Origin: an uncultured Pseudomonadota bacterium | GTDB lineage: Bacteria; Pseudomonadota; Gammaproteobacteria; Xanthomonadales; Ahniellaceae | DNA length: 13,756 nt | NCBI GenBank assembly: GCA_937996755.1 | Contig: CALKUS010000265.1 | Span: forward strand, 1 to 13,756 | Reading direction: 5' to 3' | Shown: in pieces, positions 1-7,602 of the stretch | How the letters are laid out: every line of letters starts with the position of its first letter | How positions within the stretch are numbered: position 1 is the first letter of the stretch | The notes under the pieces: generated by a model | Databases searched by the model: none | What the model saw: only the letters and a program-made list of their open reading frames with translations | Told to the model about the DNA's origin: nothing | Translations under genes and position numbers: made by a program

Positions 1-108
1 CGATCGCCTGCGGGAAGCGCGAGTAGACGATGCCCGCGGCGGCGCCGATGTCCTGATCGTTTTACGCGCGTGCTGTCCGCCGCTGCCGATGCGCCCGGTC
101 GGAAATGA

Positions 109-135
109 AAACGGCCCGCGCCTGGCGGGCCGTTT
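109..135 (-). terminator. Rho-independent terminator downstream of rpoH
   Basis: An 11-bp perfect inverted repeat (109-119 with 125-135, five-base loop at 120-124). The arms are AAACGGCCCGC and its complement. Read on the minus strand, the GC-rich stem is followed by TTTT and a T-rich stretch, the classic intrinsic terminator form. It lies 57 bases past the rpoH stop and would end that transcript. The plus-strand side is only weakly T-rich. Confidence 0.85.
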
Positions 136-143
136 CGCAGCTC

Positions 144-173
144 GGGGAGTCGCGACCAGGGTCGCTCGCCCCT
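144..173. repeat. REP-like palindrome between the rpoH stop and its terminator
   Basis: Core stem GCGACC (152-157) pairs with GGTCGC (160-165). It is flanked by GGGGAG on one side and CTCGCCCC on the other, so outer pairing is also possible. On the minus strand it reads GTAGGGGCGAGC..., which resembles the GTAGGAGCGAC palindromes near 10341 and 13253. It is probably an extragenic palindrome in the 3' UTR of rpoH that could protect the mRNA end. Family membership is inferred from similarity by eye. Confidence 0.5.
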
Positions 174-191
174 ACGCTCGCTTCGCGGCGA

Positions 192-1052
<861 letters not shown>

Positions 1053-1079
1053 TCGGATCCCCTTCAATGCGACGGGACT

Positions 1080-1106
1080 TTGGCAGTCGCGCCTTTAGAG
1101 TGCTAA
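1080..1106 (-). promoter_or_regulatory. CIRCE-like element (HrcA operator) in the rpoH leader
   Basis: On the minus strand the sequence reads TTAGCACTC, then nine bases, then GACTGCCAA. The CIRCE consensus is TTAGCACTC-N9-GAGTGCTAA: the left arm is identical, the spacer is exactly nine, and the right arm matches 7 of 9, so 16 of 18 positions agree. It ends 27 bases before the rpoH ATG, overlapping a candidate -10 and start site, which is where CIRCE operators normally sit. HrcA, with GroEL help, represses at CIRCE until heat shock. That HrcA controls this gene is inference; hrcA itself is not in the window. Confidence 0.75.
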
Positions 1107-1123
1107 TTATGGTGGAAGTTCAA
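1094..1123 (-). promoter_or_regulatory. Candidate rpoH promoter
   Basis: On the minus strand, TTGAAC (1123-1118) is a fair -35. It is followed after 18 bases by TCTAAA (1099-1094), a 4-of-6 match to the -10 consensus. Transcription would begin near 1087, inside the CIRCE-like element. An alternative -10, CATAAT (1111-1106), lacks a good -35. The placement is tentative. Confidence 0.3.
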
Positions 1124-1140
1124 TGTCATAGGGCATTGAA
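1119..1140. promoter_or_regulatory. Perfect 7-bp inverted repeat upstream of rpoH, possible operator
   Basis: TTCAATG (1119-1125) and CATTGAA (1134-1140) form a perfect dyad with an eight-base spacer, 22 bases in all. It overlaps the candidate -35 and lies just upstream of the CIRCE-like site. The AT-rich arms and dimer-like spacing suggest a regulator site rather than a terminator. I do not recognise the regulator. Confidence 0.4.
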
Positions 1141-1245
1141 TTCACGATCCTTTTCGGGACGCTTTGTTCCAGTTCCGGAGCGAATGACGCGATGCGGTCC
1201 ATTCGCCCAGCCCCGGGAACCGGCCGCTCCCCCGTTGGGCCCTGG

Positions 1246-1974
1246 CTACGCGCCTGGGCTTCCGAGCAAGCCTTCGACTGCCGCGCGCGGCGGAAGTGCC
1301 CAGTCAATGGGGGCCTGGCCGTGCGAAACCAACCATTCGTTCGCTTTGGAAAACGGACCGCTGCCGAAGAAGCCGCGATGGGCCGAGAGCGGCGAGGGGT
1401 GGACCGATTTCAGCACCAGGTGCTTCCGCGAATCGATCGCTCGGCCCTTCGCCTGCGCCGGCGAGCCCCAGAGGACGAAGACGAGCCCGTCGCGCTCGCG
1501 GTCGAGCACGTCGACGATCGCGTCGGTGAACGCTTCCCAGCCCCGGCCCTGGTGCGAGCCTGCGCGACCCTGCTCGACGGTCAGCACCGTGTTCAGCAGC
1601 AGCACGCCCTGGCGCGCCCAGCTCACGAGGCAGCCGTGGTCGGGCCGCGCCACGCCCACGTCGCGCGCCAGTTCGGTGAAGATGTTCGCGAGCGAAGGCG
1701 GCGGCGGCACGCCGGGCAGCACCGAGAAGCACAGCCCGTGCGCCTGGCCCGGGCCGTGGTACGGATCCTGGCCCAGGATCACCACCTTCACGCGGTCGAA
1801 CGGCGTCGCGTCGAGCGCCGCGAAGATCTGCGGGCCGGGCGGGAAGATGCGCTTGCCCGCGGCCTTCTCGGCGCGCAGGAACTCGCGCAGCGACTGCATG
1901 CCGGGCGTGGCGAAGATCGGTTCGAGTTTTTCGCGCCAGGAAGCGTCGAGCTTCAGGCGATCGCCTGCGCTCAC
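1246..1974 (-). CDS. ung: Uracil-DNA glycosylase, family 1
   Basis: Base-excision repair enzyme that cleaves uracil from DNA after cytosine deamination or dUTP misincorporation. The product is 242 aa, usual for bacterial family 1 Ung. The water-activating motif GQDPYH is at residues 68-73 with catalytic Asp70. LLLNTVLTV at 125-133 supplies the uracil-binding Asn. The DNA-intercalation loop HPSPLSAHRGFFG is at 192-204 with His192; family members often have Tyr where His199 stands. The start is a GTG whose last bases overlap the TGA of the upstream response regulator gene (GTGA), so translation is probably coupled. This is the first start before the conserved core and gives a normal length. A 193-base gap follows before rpoH, with no clear terminator. 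Confidence 0.96.
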   Translation of the reverse strand: MSAGDRLKLDASWREKLEPIFATPGMQSLREFLRAEKAAGKRIFPPGPQIFAALDATPFDRVKVVILGQDPYHGPGQAHGLCFSVLPGVPPPPSLANIFTELARDVGVARPDHGCLVSWARQGVLLLNTVLTVEQGRAGSHQGRGWEAFTDAIVDVLDRERDGLVFVLWGSPAQAKGRAIDSRKHLVLKSVHPSPLSAHRGFFGSGPFSKANEWLVSHGQAPIDWALPPRAAVEGLLGSPGA

Positions 1975-2831
1975 GCGGTCGAGGCGGCTTGGCTCGCGGC
2001 CTGGGTCTGCCGCTGGTTCTGCGCGACGCGCAGCTGGAACAGCAGCTTCGTGATCAGCAGGCGTTCCTCGACCGGCTTGTGCACGAGGTCGTTCGCGCCC
2101 GCGCGCAGCAGCGCGGACTGGTTCTTCGGGTTGTCGTCCGCCGTCATCACCAGCACGGGCAACTGGCCGCGCGCGTAACCCATTTCGCCGCGCAGCGTCT
2201 CGAGCAATTCCTTGCCGGTGAGCCCGCCTTTCAGGTAGACGTCGGTGAGCACGATGTCGGCCGGCAGGCGCGACACGGCGCGCGCGGTCTCGACCATCGC
2301 GAGCGCGTCCTCGACGCTCGTGACGTGGTTCACCTTGAGGCCGTATTTCTCGAGCATGCGGCGCGTCGCGAGCGCGACCACCTTGGAGTCCTCGACGTAC
2401 AGCACTTCGCCCGCTGCGCTCGTCACCGGCGAGATGTAGCCGCGGATGAACTGCGCCAGCGCCGCGAAGCCGAGCGACTTGTCGAAGTAGTCGGTGACGT
2501 CGCCGGTGAGGCCACGATCGGCGAGCCGTTCGTTGACGCTGCCGGAAACGACCACGATCGGGATGTACGCCTGCGGCGAGTTCTCGCGGATGTGCTTCGC
2601 GAGCTCGATGCCGTCGATGTCGGGCAACGTGAGCGCCGTCGTCACGAGGTCGACGATGCCGGTCTCGAGCTGCTTCTTCGCTTCCGCGCCGTTCTCGCAT
2701 TGCAGCACGACGGCATTCGGCAGCTCGGCACCGAGCACCTGCGCGATCATCTTGCGCGCGACCTTCGAGCCGTCCACGACCATGACGCGGGGCTCGTCGC
2801 TCGAGATGTGGCGAGTGAGCGGGGCTTCCAT
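1971..2831 (-). CDS. Double-receiver response regulator (REC-REC), first receiver degenerate
   Basis: Product of 286 aa made of two CheY-like receiver domains and no DNA-binding or enzymatic output domain. REC1 spans about 15-130 and REC2 about 143-265, with a Gln/Ala-rich tail. REC2 has the full active site: Glu147/Asp148, phospho-acceptor Asp197 (LTDVYL), Thr230 and Lys252 (HKP). REC1 has lost it: VVDG replaces the acidic pair at 20-21, and Ala66 stands where the phospho-Asp should be, although Lys118 remains. REC1 is therefore probably a phosphorylation-independent docking or dimerisation module. The start at 2831 is preferred because GAAGG sits seven bases upstream; an in-frame ATG at 2855 lacks a Shine-Dalgarno. 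No histidine kinase is in the window. The gene follows ftsX after 82 bases and overlaps ung. Target unknown; CheY-like protein interaction is most plausible. Confidence 0.88.
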   Translation of the reverse strand: MEAPLTRHISSDEPRVMVVDGSKVARKMIAQVLGAELPNAVVLQCENGAEAKKQLETGIVDLVTTALTLPDIDGIELAKHIRENSPQAYIPIVVVSGSVNERLADRGLTGDVTDYFDKSLGFAALAQFIRGYISPVTSAAGEVLYVEDSKVVALATRRMLEKYGLKVNHVTSVEDALAMVETARAVSRLPADIVLTDVYLKGGLTGKELLETLRGEMGYARGQLPVLVMTADDNPKNQSALLRAGANDLVHKPVEERLLITKLLFQLRVAQNQRQTQAASQAASTA

Positions 2832-2913
2832 GGCGTGACCTTCGCTGCCCTCCATCGGCAGCGGGGCCGCGTCGTCCTGCGCCGCCTCCGCTCACCGTCG
2901 TCGCTGGTGCGCC

Positions 2914-3894
2914 TCAGGCCGGTCGGCCCCTCGCAAGGTGGCGGCCGCAGGCCGCCCAAGCGCCGAGCCAGCCTAACACGATTCCTCCGGCCAGCGTCCC
3001 GGCAAGCACGCGCCACGGCAGGCCCGCGAGGGCGAAATCGCTGCCGTAACTGTCGGCGAGCTCGCGTACCGGCGCGGCGAGCGCGAGCTGCGCGGCCGTG
3101 ACGCCGCCGATCGCGAGCAGCGCGGCCGAGAGGCCATACCAGACGCCCGCGTACAGGAACGGGCGGCGCACGAAACCGTCGCTGCCGCCGATCAGCTGTA
3201 CCACGGCGATCTCTTCCGCGCGGCTCTCGACGTCGAGCCGGATCGTGTTCCCCACGACCAGCAGCACGCCGAGCGCCAGCAGCGCGGCGAGCAGCAACGT
3301 GGCGCGCGTGGCGAGGGCGAGCGCATGCGCGAGCCGCTCGCGCCACGCGAGGTCGAGCTGCACGAGCTCCACGCCCTCCATGGCCTCGAGCGCCGTCGCG
3401 GCGGCCGTCATCGTCGCGGGCGTCGCGTCGGGCAGCGGTGCCGCCAGCAGCACCGTCGGCAACGGGTTTTCCGTGAGCAGGTCGAGCGCGTCGCCGAAGC
3501 CGGCGAGCTCGCGCAGCTCGGCGAGGCCCTGCTCGGGCGTGCGGCGCTCGACGGAAGCGACGCCCGGCACCGCGCGTGCGGATTCCGCGAGCGCGACGAT
3601 CCTCGCCTCGGGCAGCCCGGGCGCGAGGAACACGCTGATCTCGCGCGCGTCGCGCAACGCGCCGCCGAAACGCCCGGCATTCACCACCACGAGCCCGAGC
3701 AGCAGCGGCAGCAGCAGCGCGAGCGCGATCACGAGCACGGTGAGCGCGGTCGCCGTGCGCCGCTGCCACAGGCGGCCCAGGCTGGACAGCGCGCTGAACG
3801 CGTGCTGCTCGAGGAACGGCGCGATGCGGCCGTCGCGCTCGCGCGGGGCGTGCGCGATGGCGGGGTGGAGCGGTTGCGGTCGTCTCCGATTCAC
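2914..3894 (-). CDS. ftsX: Cell-division ABC transporter-like membrane subunit FtsX
   Basis: Inner-membrane partner of FtsE. The FtsEX complex works at the division septum to recruit and activate peptidoglycan amidase regulators such as EnvC, rather than to transport. Product of 326 aa with four hydrophobic segments at about 49-72, 191-216, 248-270 and 295-315. A large periplasmic loop (about 73-190) separates TM1 and TM2. The conserved cytoplasmic stretch after TM2 (NTIRLDVESRAEEIAVVQL, 215-233) marks the family. An Arg/His/Pro-rich cytoplasmic N-terminus precedes TM1. The start is a GTG one base after the ftsE stop; there is no strong Shine-Dalgarno, so reinitiation after ftsE is likely. 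No Met lies between this start and TM1. The assignment is firm; only the exact start is open. Confidence 0.93.
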   Translation of the reverse strand: MNRRRPQPLHPAIAHAPRERDGRIAPFLEQHAFSALSSLGRLWQRRTATALTVLVIALALLLPLLLGLVVVNAGRFGGALRDAREISVFLAPGLPEARIVALAESARAVPGVASVERRTPEQGLAELRELAGFGDALDLLTENPLPTVLLAAPLPDATPATMTAAATALEAMEGVELVQLDLAWRERLAHALALATRATLLLAALLALGVLLVVGNTIRLDVESRAEEIAVVQLIGGSDGFVRRPFLYAGVWYGLSAALLAIGGVTAAQLALAAPVRELADSYGSDFALAGLPWRVLAGTLAGGIVLGWLGAWAACGRHLARGRPA

Positions 3895-3895
3895 G

Positions 3896-4669
3896 TCAGA
3901 GCAACTCGTCCTGGATTGGAGGTCCCCCCTCACCCCTCGCCCTCTCCCCGTCGGGGAGAGGGGGAGTGATCGTCTCGCTGCGCTCGACGCGTTGTTTCAT
4001 TGAAGAGGGGCGGAAATCGTCGATCAGCCTGCCGTGGTCCAGCACGAGCACGCGCTTCCTCATCTTCTGCACGAGGTGCAGGTCGTGGCTCGCGACGAGC
4101 ACGGTGATGCCGCCCTGCGCGAGCGTTTCGAACAGGCCCATGATCTCGGCCGCGAGCTGCGGGTCGAGGTTGCCGGTGGGCTCGTCGGCGAGCACTACGG
4201 GCGGCTTCGCGACGATCGCGCGCGCGATGCCCACGCGCTGCTGCTCGCCGGCGGAAAGCATCGCGGGCTGCGCACGCTCGCGCGCGAGCAGGCCCACGCG
4301 GTCGAGCGCCGCGCGCACGCGCTTCTCGAGCTCGGCGCGCCGCACGCCGGCGATCACCAGCGGCAACGCGACGTTGTCGAACACCGTGCGGTCGGTCAGC
4401 AGGCGGTGGTCCTGGAACACCTGGCCGATCTGCCGCCGCAAGCTGGGCACGCCACGCCGCGACACCTGCGCGAGGTTCTTGCCGATCACGGTGACCGTGC
4501 CGCGCGTGGCGCGGTCGACGAGCGACACCAGCCGCAGCACCGTGCTCTTTCCGGCGCCCGAGTGTCCGGTGAGGAACACGAGCTCGCCCTGCTCGATCGC
4601 GAAGCTCACCTCGCGCAGCGCGTCGTGTCCGCCGGGATAACGCTTGCCGACGTTGTCGAACCGGATCAT
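3896..4669 (-). CDS. ftsE: Cell-division ATP-binding protein FtsE with a repeat-derived C-terminal tail
   Basis: ATPase of the FtsEX septal complex; its ATP cycle is transmitted through FtsX to periplasmic hydrolase activators. Product of 257 aa, against about 220-230 for typical FtsE. Walker A GHSGAGKST is at 35-43, Q-loop Gln86, signature LSAGEQQR at 138-145 (Ala where LSGGEQQR is usual), Walker B VVLADEP at 158-164 and switch His195. The typical domain ends near residue 226. Residues about 227-250 are encoded by a palindromic repeat that has extended the frame; the tail contains TPPLPDGERARGEGG and is unlikely to be structured. The ATG overlaps the gspF stop (ATGA), and ftsX starts one base after its TGA. 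The ABC core is complete, so function is expected. Confidence 0.95.
   Translation of the reverse strand: MIRFDNVGKRYPGGHDALREVSFAIEQGELVFLTGHSGAGKSTVLRLVSLVDRATRGTVTVIGKNLAQVSRRGVPSLRRQIGQVFQDHRLLTDRTVFDNVALPLVIAGVRRAELEKRVRAALDRVGLLARERAQPAMLSAGEQQRVGIARAIVAKPPVVLADEPTGNLDPQLAAEIMGLFETLAQGGITVLVASHDLHLVQKMRKRVLVLDHGRLIDDFRPSSMKQRVERSETITPPLPDGERARGEGGPPIQDELL
3921..3992 (-). repeat. Palindromic repeat copy A, embedded in the 3' end of ftsE
   Basis: The main hairpin is CCCTCTCCCCG (3940-3950) against its complement (3952-3962). On the minus strand the copy begins ACGCGTCGAGCGCAGCGAG, continues GACGATCACTCCCCCTC and the hairpin, and ends GAGGGGTGAGG. Copy B at 5889-5961 has the same order: ACGCGTCG, a small hairpin, GACGATCGCTCCCCCTC, a hairpin, then AAGGGGTGGGG. 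They are therefore members of one family. This copy is translated as the FtsE tail. Confidence 0.75.
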
Positions 4670-5874
4670 CGGATCAGGTCGTTGAGCTCGAAGATCGGCA
4701 GCAGGATGGCGAGCACGATGAACAGCACGAGCCCGCCGACCAGCAGGATCACGGTCGGGCCGAGCACGGCAGTGAGCGTGCCGAGCGTGAGCTCGAGCTC
4801 GCGCTGCTGGTGGCGCGCGGCCTGGTCGAGCATCTCGTCGAGCCGGCCGGATTTCTCGCCGCTCGCGATCAGCCGCACGGCGACCGGCGGGAACAACCCG
4901 GACTCGGCGAGCGAGCGCGCGAAGCTGCCGCCTTCGCGCACGCGCACGGCGGCGCGCTTGAGCGAGAGCTGCATCGGGCGGTTGTGGATGGTTTGCGCCG
5001 CGAGCGCGAGCGCGTCGAGCACGGGCACGCCGCTCGCGATCAGCGTGGCGAGCGTGCGCGTCGCGCGTGCGGTATCGGCCCCGCGCGCGAGCCGGCCGAA
5101 CAGCGGCAGCTTCAGCACGAAGCGGTCCCAGGCTTCGCGCACGTGGTCGCGGCGCAGCGCGAAACGGAAGCCGGCGAACGCGAGCGCGGCGACGATCAGT
5201 GCCGCGAGCCCGAACGCGCGCACGGCGTCGGCGACGGCGATGAGGATGCGCGTGACCAGCGGCAGCTGCTGGTTGAGGTTCTGGAACACCGTCACGACCT
5301 GCGGCACCACGTATACGAGCAGGCCGCTCACGATCGCGATCGCGACGACCAGCAGCAGGAGCGGGTAGGCGAGCGCGAGCCAGATGTTTCGGCCCAGCTC
5401 CTCGCGCGACTCGGTGTAGTCGGCGAGGCGCGTGAGCGCGTCGTCGAGCCGGCCCGTGGATTCGCCCGCGGCGACGGACGCGCGGAACGCCTCGGGGAAC
5501 GTGTCCGGGAACTCGCCCATGGCCGCGGCGAGCGACTGGCCCTCCATCACGCGCGAACGCATTGCGACGACGATCGCGCGCGAGCGCTCGCCGTCGCTCT
5601 GCTCGCCGAGCGCCTGCAGCGCTTCGTCCATCGGCAGGCCGGCGTTCACGAGGATCGCGAGCTGCCGCGACAGCACGGCGAGCTGCGCCGTCGACAGGCC
5701 ACGCCGCGACCACGGCGCCGCGGCCGCCTCGCGCTTCTCGACCGCACCGACCTCGAGCGGCGTCAGCCCGCGCTCGCGCAGCAGCGCGCGCGCGGCGCGC
5801 GCGGTGTCGGCCTGGAGCACACCTTTTTCGGTGCGCCCGGCGCTGTCGAGTGCCTGGTACTGGAAAGCGCCCAC
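4666..5874 (-). CDS. gspF: Type II secretion system inner-membrane platform protein GspF
   Basis: Polytopic core of the inner-membrane assembly platform of the type II secretion system; it couples the GspE ATPase to pseudopilus growth. Product of 402 aa, the usual family length. The N-terminus (MGAFQYQALDSAGRTEKG) is typical. Two T2SSF domains follow at about 67-190 and 270-392, each with the GE-S-GRLD motif (AAGESTGRLD at 135-144, ASGEKSGRLDEML at 337-349). Hydrophobic segments are at about 165-190, 220-240 and 370-394. The start is a GTG with only a weak Shine-Dalgarno. Oddly, the next gene is ftsE (ATGA overlap) rather than gspG, and gspE is 7.4 kb upstream instead of adjacent. PilC, the pilus homologue, is the alternative, but the N-terminus and the nearby gspE favour GspF. 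Confidence 0.92.
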   Translation of the reverse strand: MGAFQYQALDSAGRTEKGVLQADTARAARALLRERGLTPLEVGAVEKREAAAAPWSRRGLSTAQLAVLSRQLAILVNAGLPMDEALQALGEQSDGERSRAIVVAMRSRVMEGQSLAAAMGEFPDTFPEAFRASVAAGESTGRLDDALTRLADYTESREELGRNIWLALAYPLLLLVVAIAIVSGLLVYVVPQVVTVFQNLNQQLPLVTRILIAVADAVRAFGLAALIVAALAFAGFRFALRRDHVREAWDRFVLKLPLFGRLARGADTARATRTLATLIASGVPVLDALALAAQTIHNRPMQLSLKRAAVRVREGGSFARSLAESGLFPPVAVRLIASGEKSGRLDEMLDQAARHQQRELELTLGTLTAVLGPTVILLVGGLVLFIVLAILLPIFELNDLIR

Positions 5875-5888
5875 GCTTCAATCCAATG

Positions 5889-6047
5889 ACGCGTCGCGCG
5901 CGTAGCGCGCGACGATCGCTCCCCCTCCCCTGTGGAACAGGGGAGGGCAAGGGGTGGGGTACACGACGTGCGAGGACATGCTCTCACTCTGGAAGTTGTA
6001 CTGCACCCCACCCCAACCCTCCCCTGCATCCGCAGGGGAGGGAGTGG
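5889..6047. repeat. Compound inverted repeat (REPIN-like), copies B and B', between the permease gene and gspF
   Basis: Three perfect hairpins occur. The first is CGTCGCGCGC (5892-5901) with its complement (5905-5914). The second is CCCTCCCCTGT (5923-5933) with ACAGGGGAGGG (5937-5947). The third is CCCTCCCCTGC (6017-6027) with GCAGGGGAGGG (6032-6042). GGGGTGGGGT (5951-5960) is the complement of ACCCCACCCC (6005-6014), so the second and third units form a doublet in inverted orientation, the form called REPIN. It starts 11 bases after the permease stop and ends 15 bases before the gspF GTG. It may weaken read-through or stabilise mRNA ends. The 5875-6058 gap holds nothing else. Confidence 0.75.
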
Positions 6048-6058
6048 ACGATCCTAGG

Positions 6059-7486
6059 TCACACGGACGCCTGCGCCGCGCCGCCGCGCTTCTCGAGGAA
6101 GTAGAACAGCGGCACGCCCAGCAGCACGATGATCAGGCCCGGCCAGGTGAACGTCGGCTTGTACGCGAGCAGCGCGATGCAGATCGCCGCGGCCGCGATG
6201 ATGTAGAGCGCGGGCAGCACGGGATAGCCGAGCGCGCGATACGGACGCTCCGCGTCGGGGCGCGTCTTCCGCAGGCGGAAGATGCCGGCCATCGTGAGGA
6301 TGTAGAAGATCAGCACCGCGAACACGACGTAGTCGAGCAGGTCGCCGTAACGGCCGGTGAGGCACAGCGCGCTCGCCCACAGGCACTGCGCCCAGAGCGC
6401 CCAGCCCGGGACGGCGTGCTTGTTCAGCGTGCCGGCCTTGCGGAAGAACAGGCCGTCCTGCGCCATCGTGTAGTACACGCGCGCACCCGAGAGGATCAGG
6501 CCGTTGTTGCAGCCGAACGTGGACACCATGATCATCGCCGCGATCATCATCGTGCCGAACGCGGGGAACATCGCCTGCGACGCGGCGACGCCGACGCGGT
6601 CGGCCTCGGCGTGCGCGATCGAATCGAGCGGCAGCACGGCGAGGTACATCAGGTTCGTGACGATGTAGAGCAGCGTCACCATGCCGGTGCCGAGCAGCAG
6701 CGAGAGGCCGACGTTGCGCTTCGGGTTCTCGATCTCGCCCGCGATGAACGTGACGCTGTTCCAGGCGTCCGCCGAGAACAGCGAGCCGACCATCGCGATC
6801 GCGAACAGGCCGAACAGCGGCACCGGGTCCACGCCGGCGGCCGGCGCGGGCGTCGCCCAGGCGTTCGCCCAGTTCGCGTTCCAGACGTCGGCCTTCGCGG
6901 CGAGCGCGAAGCCGAACACCACGAGCGCGAGCAGCGAAACGATCTTCGCCAGCGTGAACGTGGTCTGGATGATCTTGCCTTCGCGCACGCCGCGGCTGTT
7001 CACGGCCGTCAGCAGCACGATGACCGCGATCGACACGAGCTGCGCGGCGTTCAGCTTGAACTTGCCCGCTTCCCACAGGATGTTGTGGTCGCCGAGCGCG
7101 GGGAAGAAGTACGCGGTGAACTTCGCGAACGCGACGCCCACGGCCGCGATCGTGCCGGTCTGGATCACCGCGAAGAACGCCCAGCCGTACAGGAACGCGA
7201 TCAGCCGGTTCCAGGCTTCGCGGAGATACACGTACTGGCCGCCGGCGCGCGGGAACATCGCCGAGAGCTCGCCGTAGCTGAGCGCGCAGATCACGGTCAT
7301 CACGGCGGTCGCCGCCCACACCGCGATCAGCCAGCCGGCAGAGCCGAGCGTGCGCACGATGTCCGCGCTCACGATGAAGATGCCCGAGCCGATCATCGAG
7401 CCGGCCACGAGCATCGTGCCGTCGAGGAGCTTCAGGGACCGGCGGAAACCGCCGCCGGATTCGTTGCCCGCCTGCGCCTGCGCCAT
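6059..7486 (-). CDS. APC-family amino acid permease
   Basis: Inner-membrane transporter of the amino acid-polyamine-organocation superfamily. Product of 475 aa with about 12 hydrophobic segments. The substrate-binding signature of TM1 is clear (GSMIGSGIF, residues 29-37). The conserved loop YGELSAMFPRAGGQYVYL sits between the early helices, as in LAT-like and SteT/YjeH-like members. The ATG is preceded by GGGAGG about five bases upstream, which fixes the start. The gene is divergent from the M16 peptidase gene, with both control regions inside 7487-7602. The REPIN-like repeat begins 11 bases after its stop and may separate it from gspF. Uptake of peptidase products would fit the neighbour but is only inference. 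Substrate specificity cannot be read from the sequence. Confidence 0.9.
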   Translation of the reverse strand: MAQAQAGNESGGGFRRSLKLLDGTMLVAGSMIGSGIFIVSADIVRTLGSAGWLIAVWAATAVMTVICALSYGELSAMFPRAGGQYVYLREAWNRLIAFLYGWAFFAVIQTGTIAAVGVAFAKFTAYFFPALGDHNILWEAGKFKLNAAQLVSIAVIVLLTAVNSRGVREGKIIQTTFTLAKIVSLLALVVFGFALAAKADVWNANWANAWATPAPAAGVDPVPLFGLFAIAMVGSLFSADAWNSVTFIAGEIENPKRNVGLSLLLGTGMVTLLYIVTNLMYLAVLPLDSIAHAEADRVGVAASQAMFPAFGTMMIAAMIMVSTFGCNNGLILSGARVYYTMAQDGLFFRKAGTLNKHAVPGWALWAQCLWASALCLTGRYGDLLDYVVFAVLIFYILTMAGIFRLRKTRPDAERPYRALGYPVLPALYIIAAAAICIALLAYKPTFTWPGLIIVLLGVPLFYFLEKRGGAAQASV

Positions 7487-7546
7487 GCCCGCCTCCCGTG
7501 AGTGACCGCCGAAGCTTACCCGACCGGCGCTCGATACTTCCGCGAC

Positions 7547-7576
7547 TTGCGGCGACCGTGCGGCCGTGGCTACGGT
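7547..7576 (+). promoter_or_regulatory. Candidate promoter of the M16 peptidase gene
   Basis: TTGCGG (7547-7552) and TACGGT (7571-7576) are spaced 18 bases apart, giving a start site near 7583, about 20 bases before the chosen GTG at 7603. Both hexamers are imperfect. If correct, it rules out the in-frame GTG at 7498 as the start. Confidence 0.3.
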
Positions 7577-7602
7577 TCCGCGTCCCCCGCTGGAGCCTCG
7601 CC

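Noticed and set aside
1..66. A minus-strand open stretch at the left edge, containing IVYSRFPQAI after a TAA, that looks protein-like
   Set aside because: No ATG, GTG or TTG lies in frame between the TAA and the window edge, and the piece is too short to identify. Left unassigned.
1989..3101. Plus-strand open frame antisense to the response regulator and ftsX
   Set aside because: Shadow frame, low complexity, no ribosome site.
3896..6047. Palindromic repeats as CRISPR or IS terminal repeats
   Set aside because: No regular spacers, no transposase frame between copies and no target duplications; they fit REP/REPIN-type elements.
7498..7602. Upstream GTG start adding 35 residues to the M16 peptidase
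   Set aside because: No Shine-Dalgarno, only 11 bases from the divergent permease start, and it would bury the signal peptide behind an Arg-rich leader.
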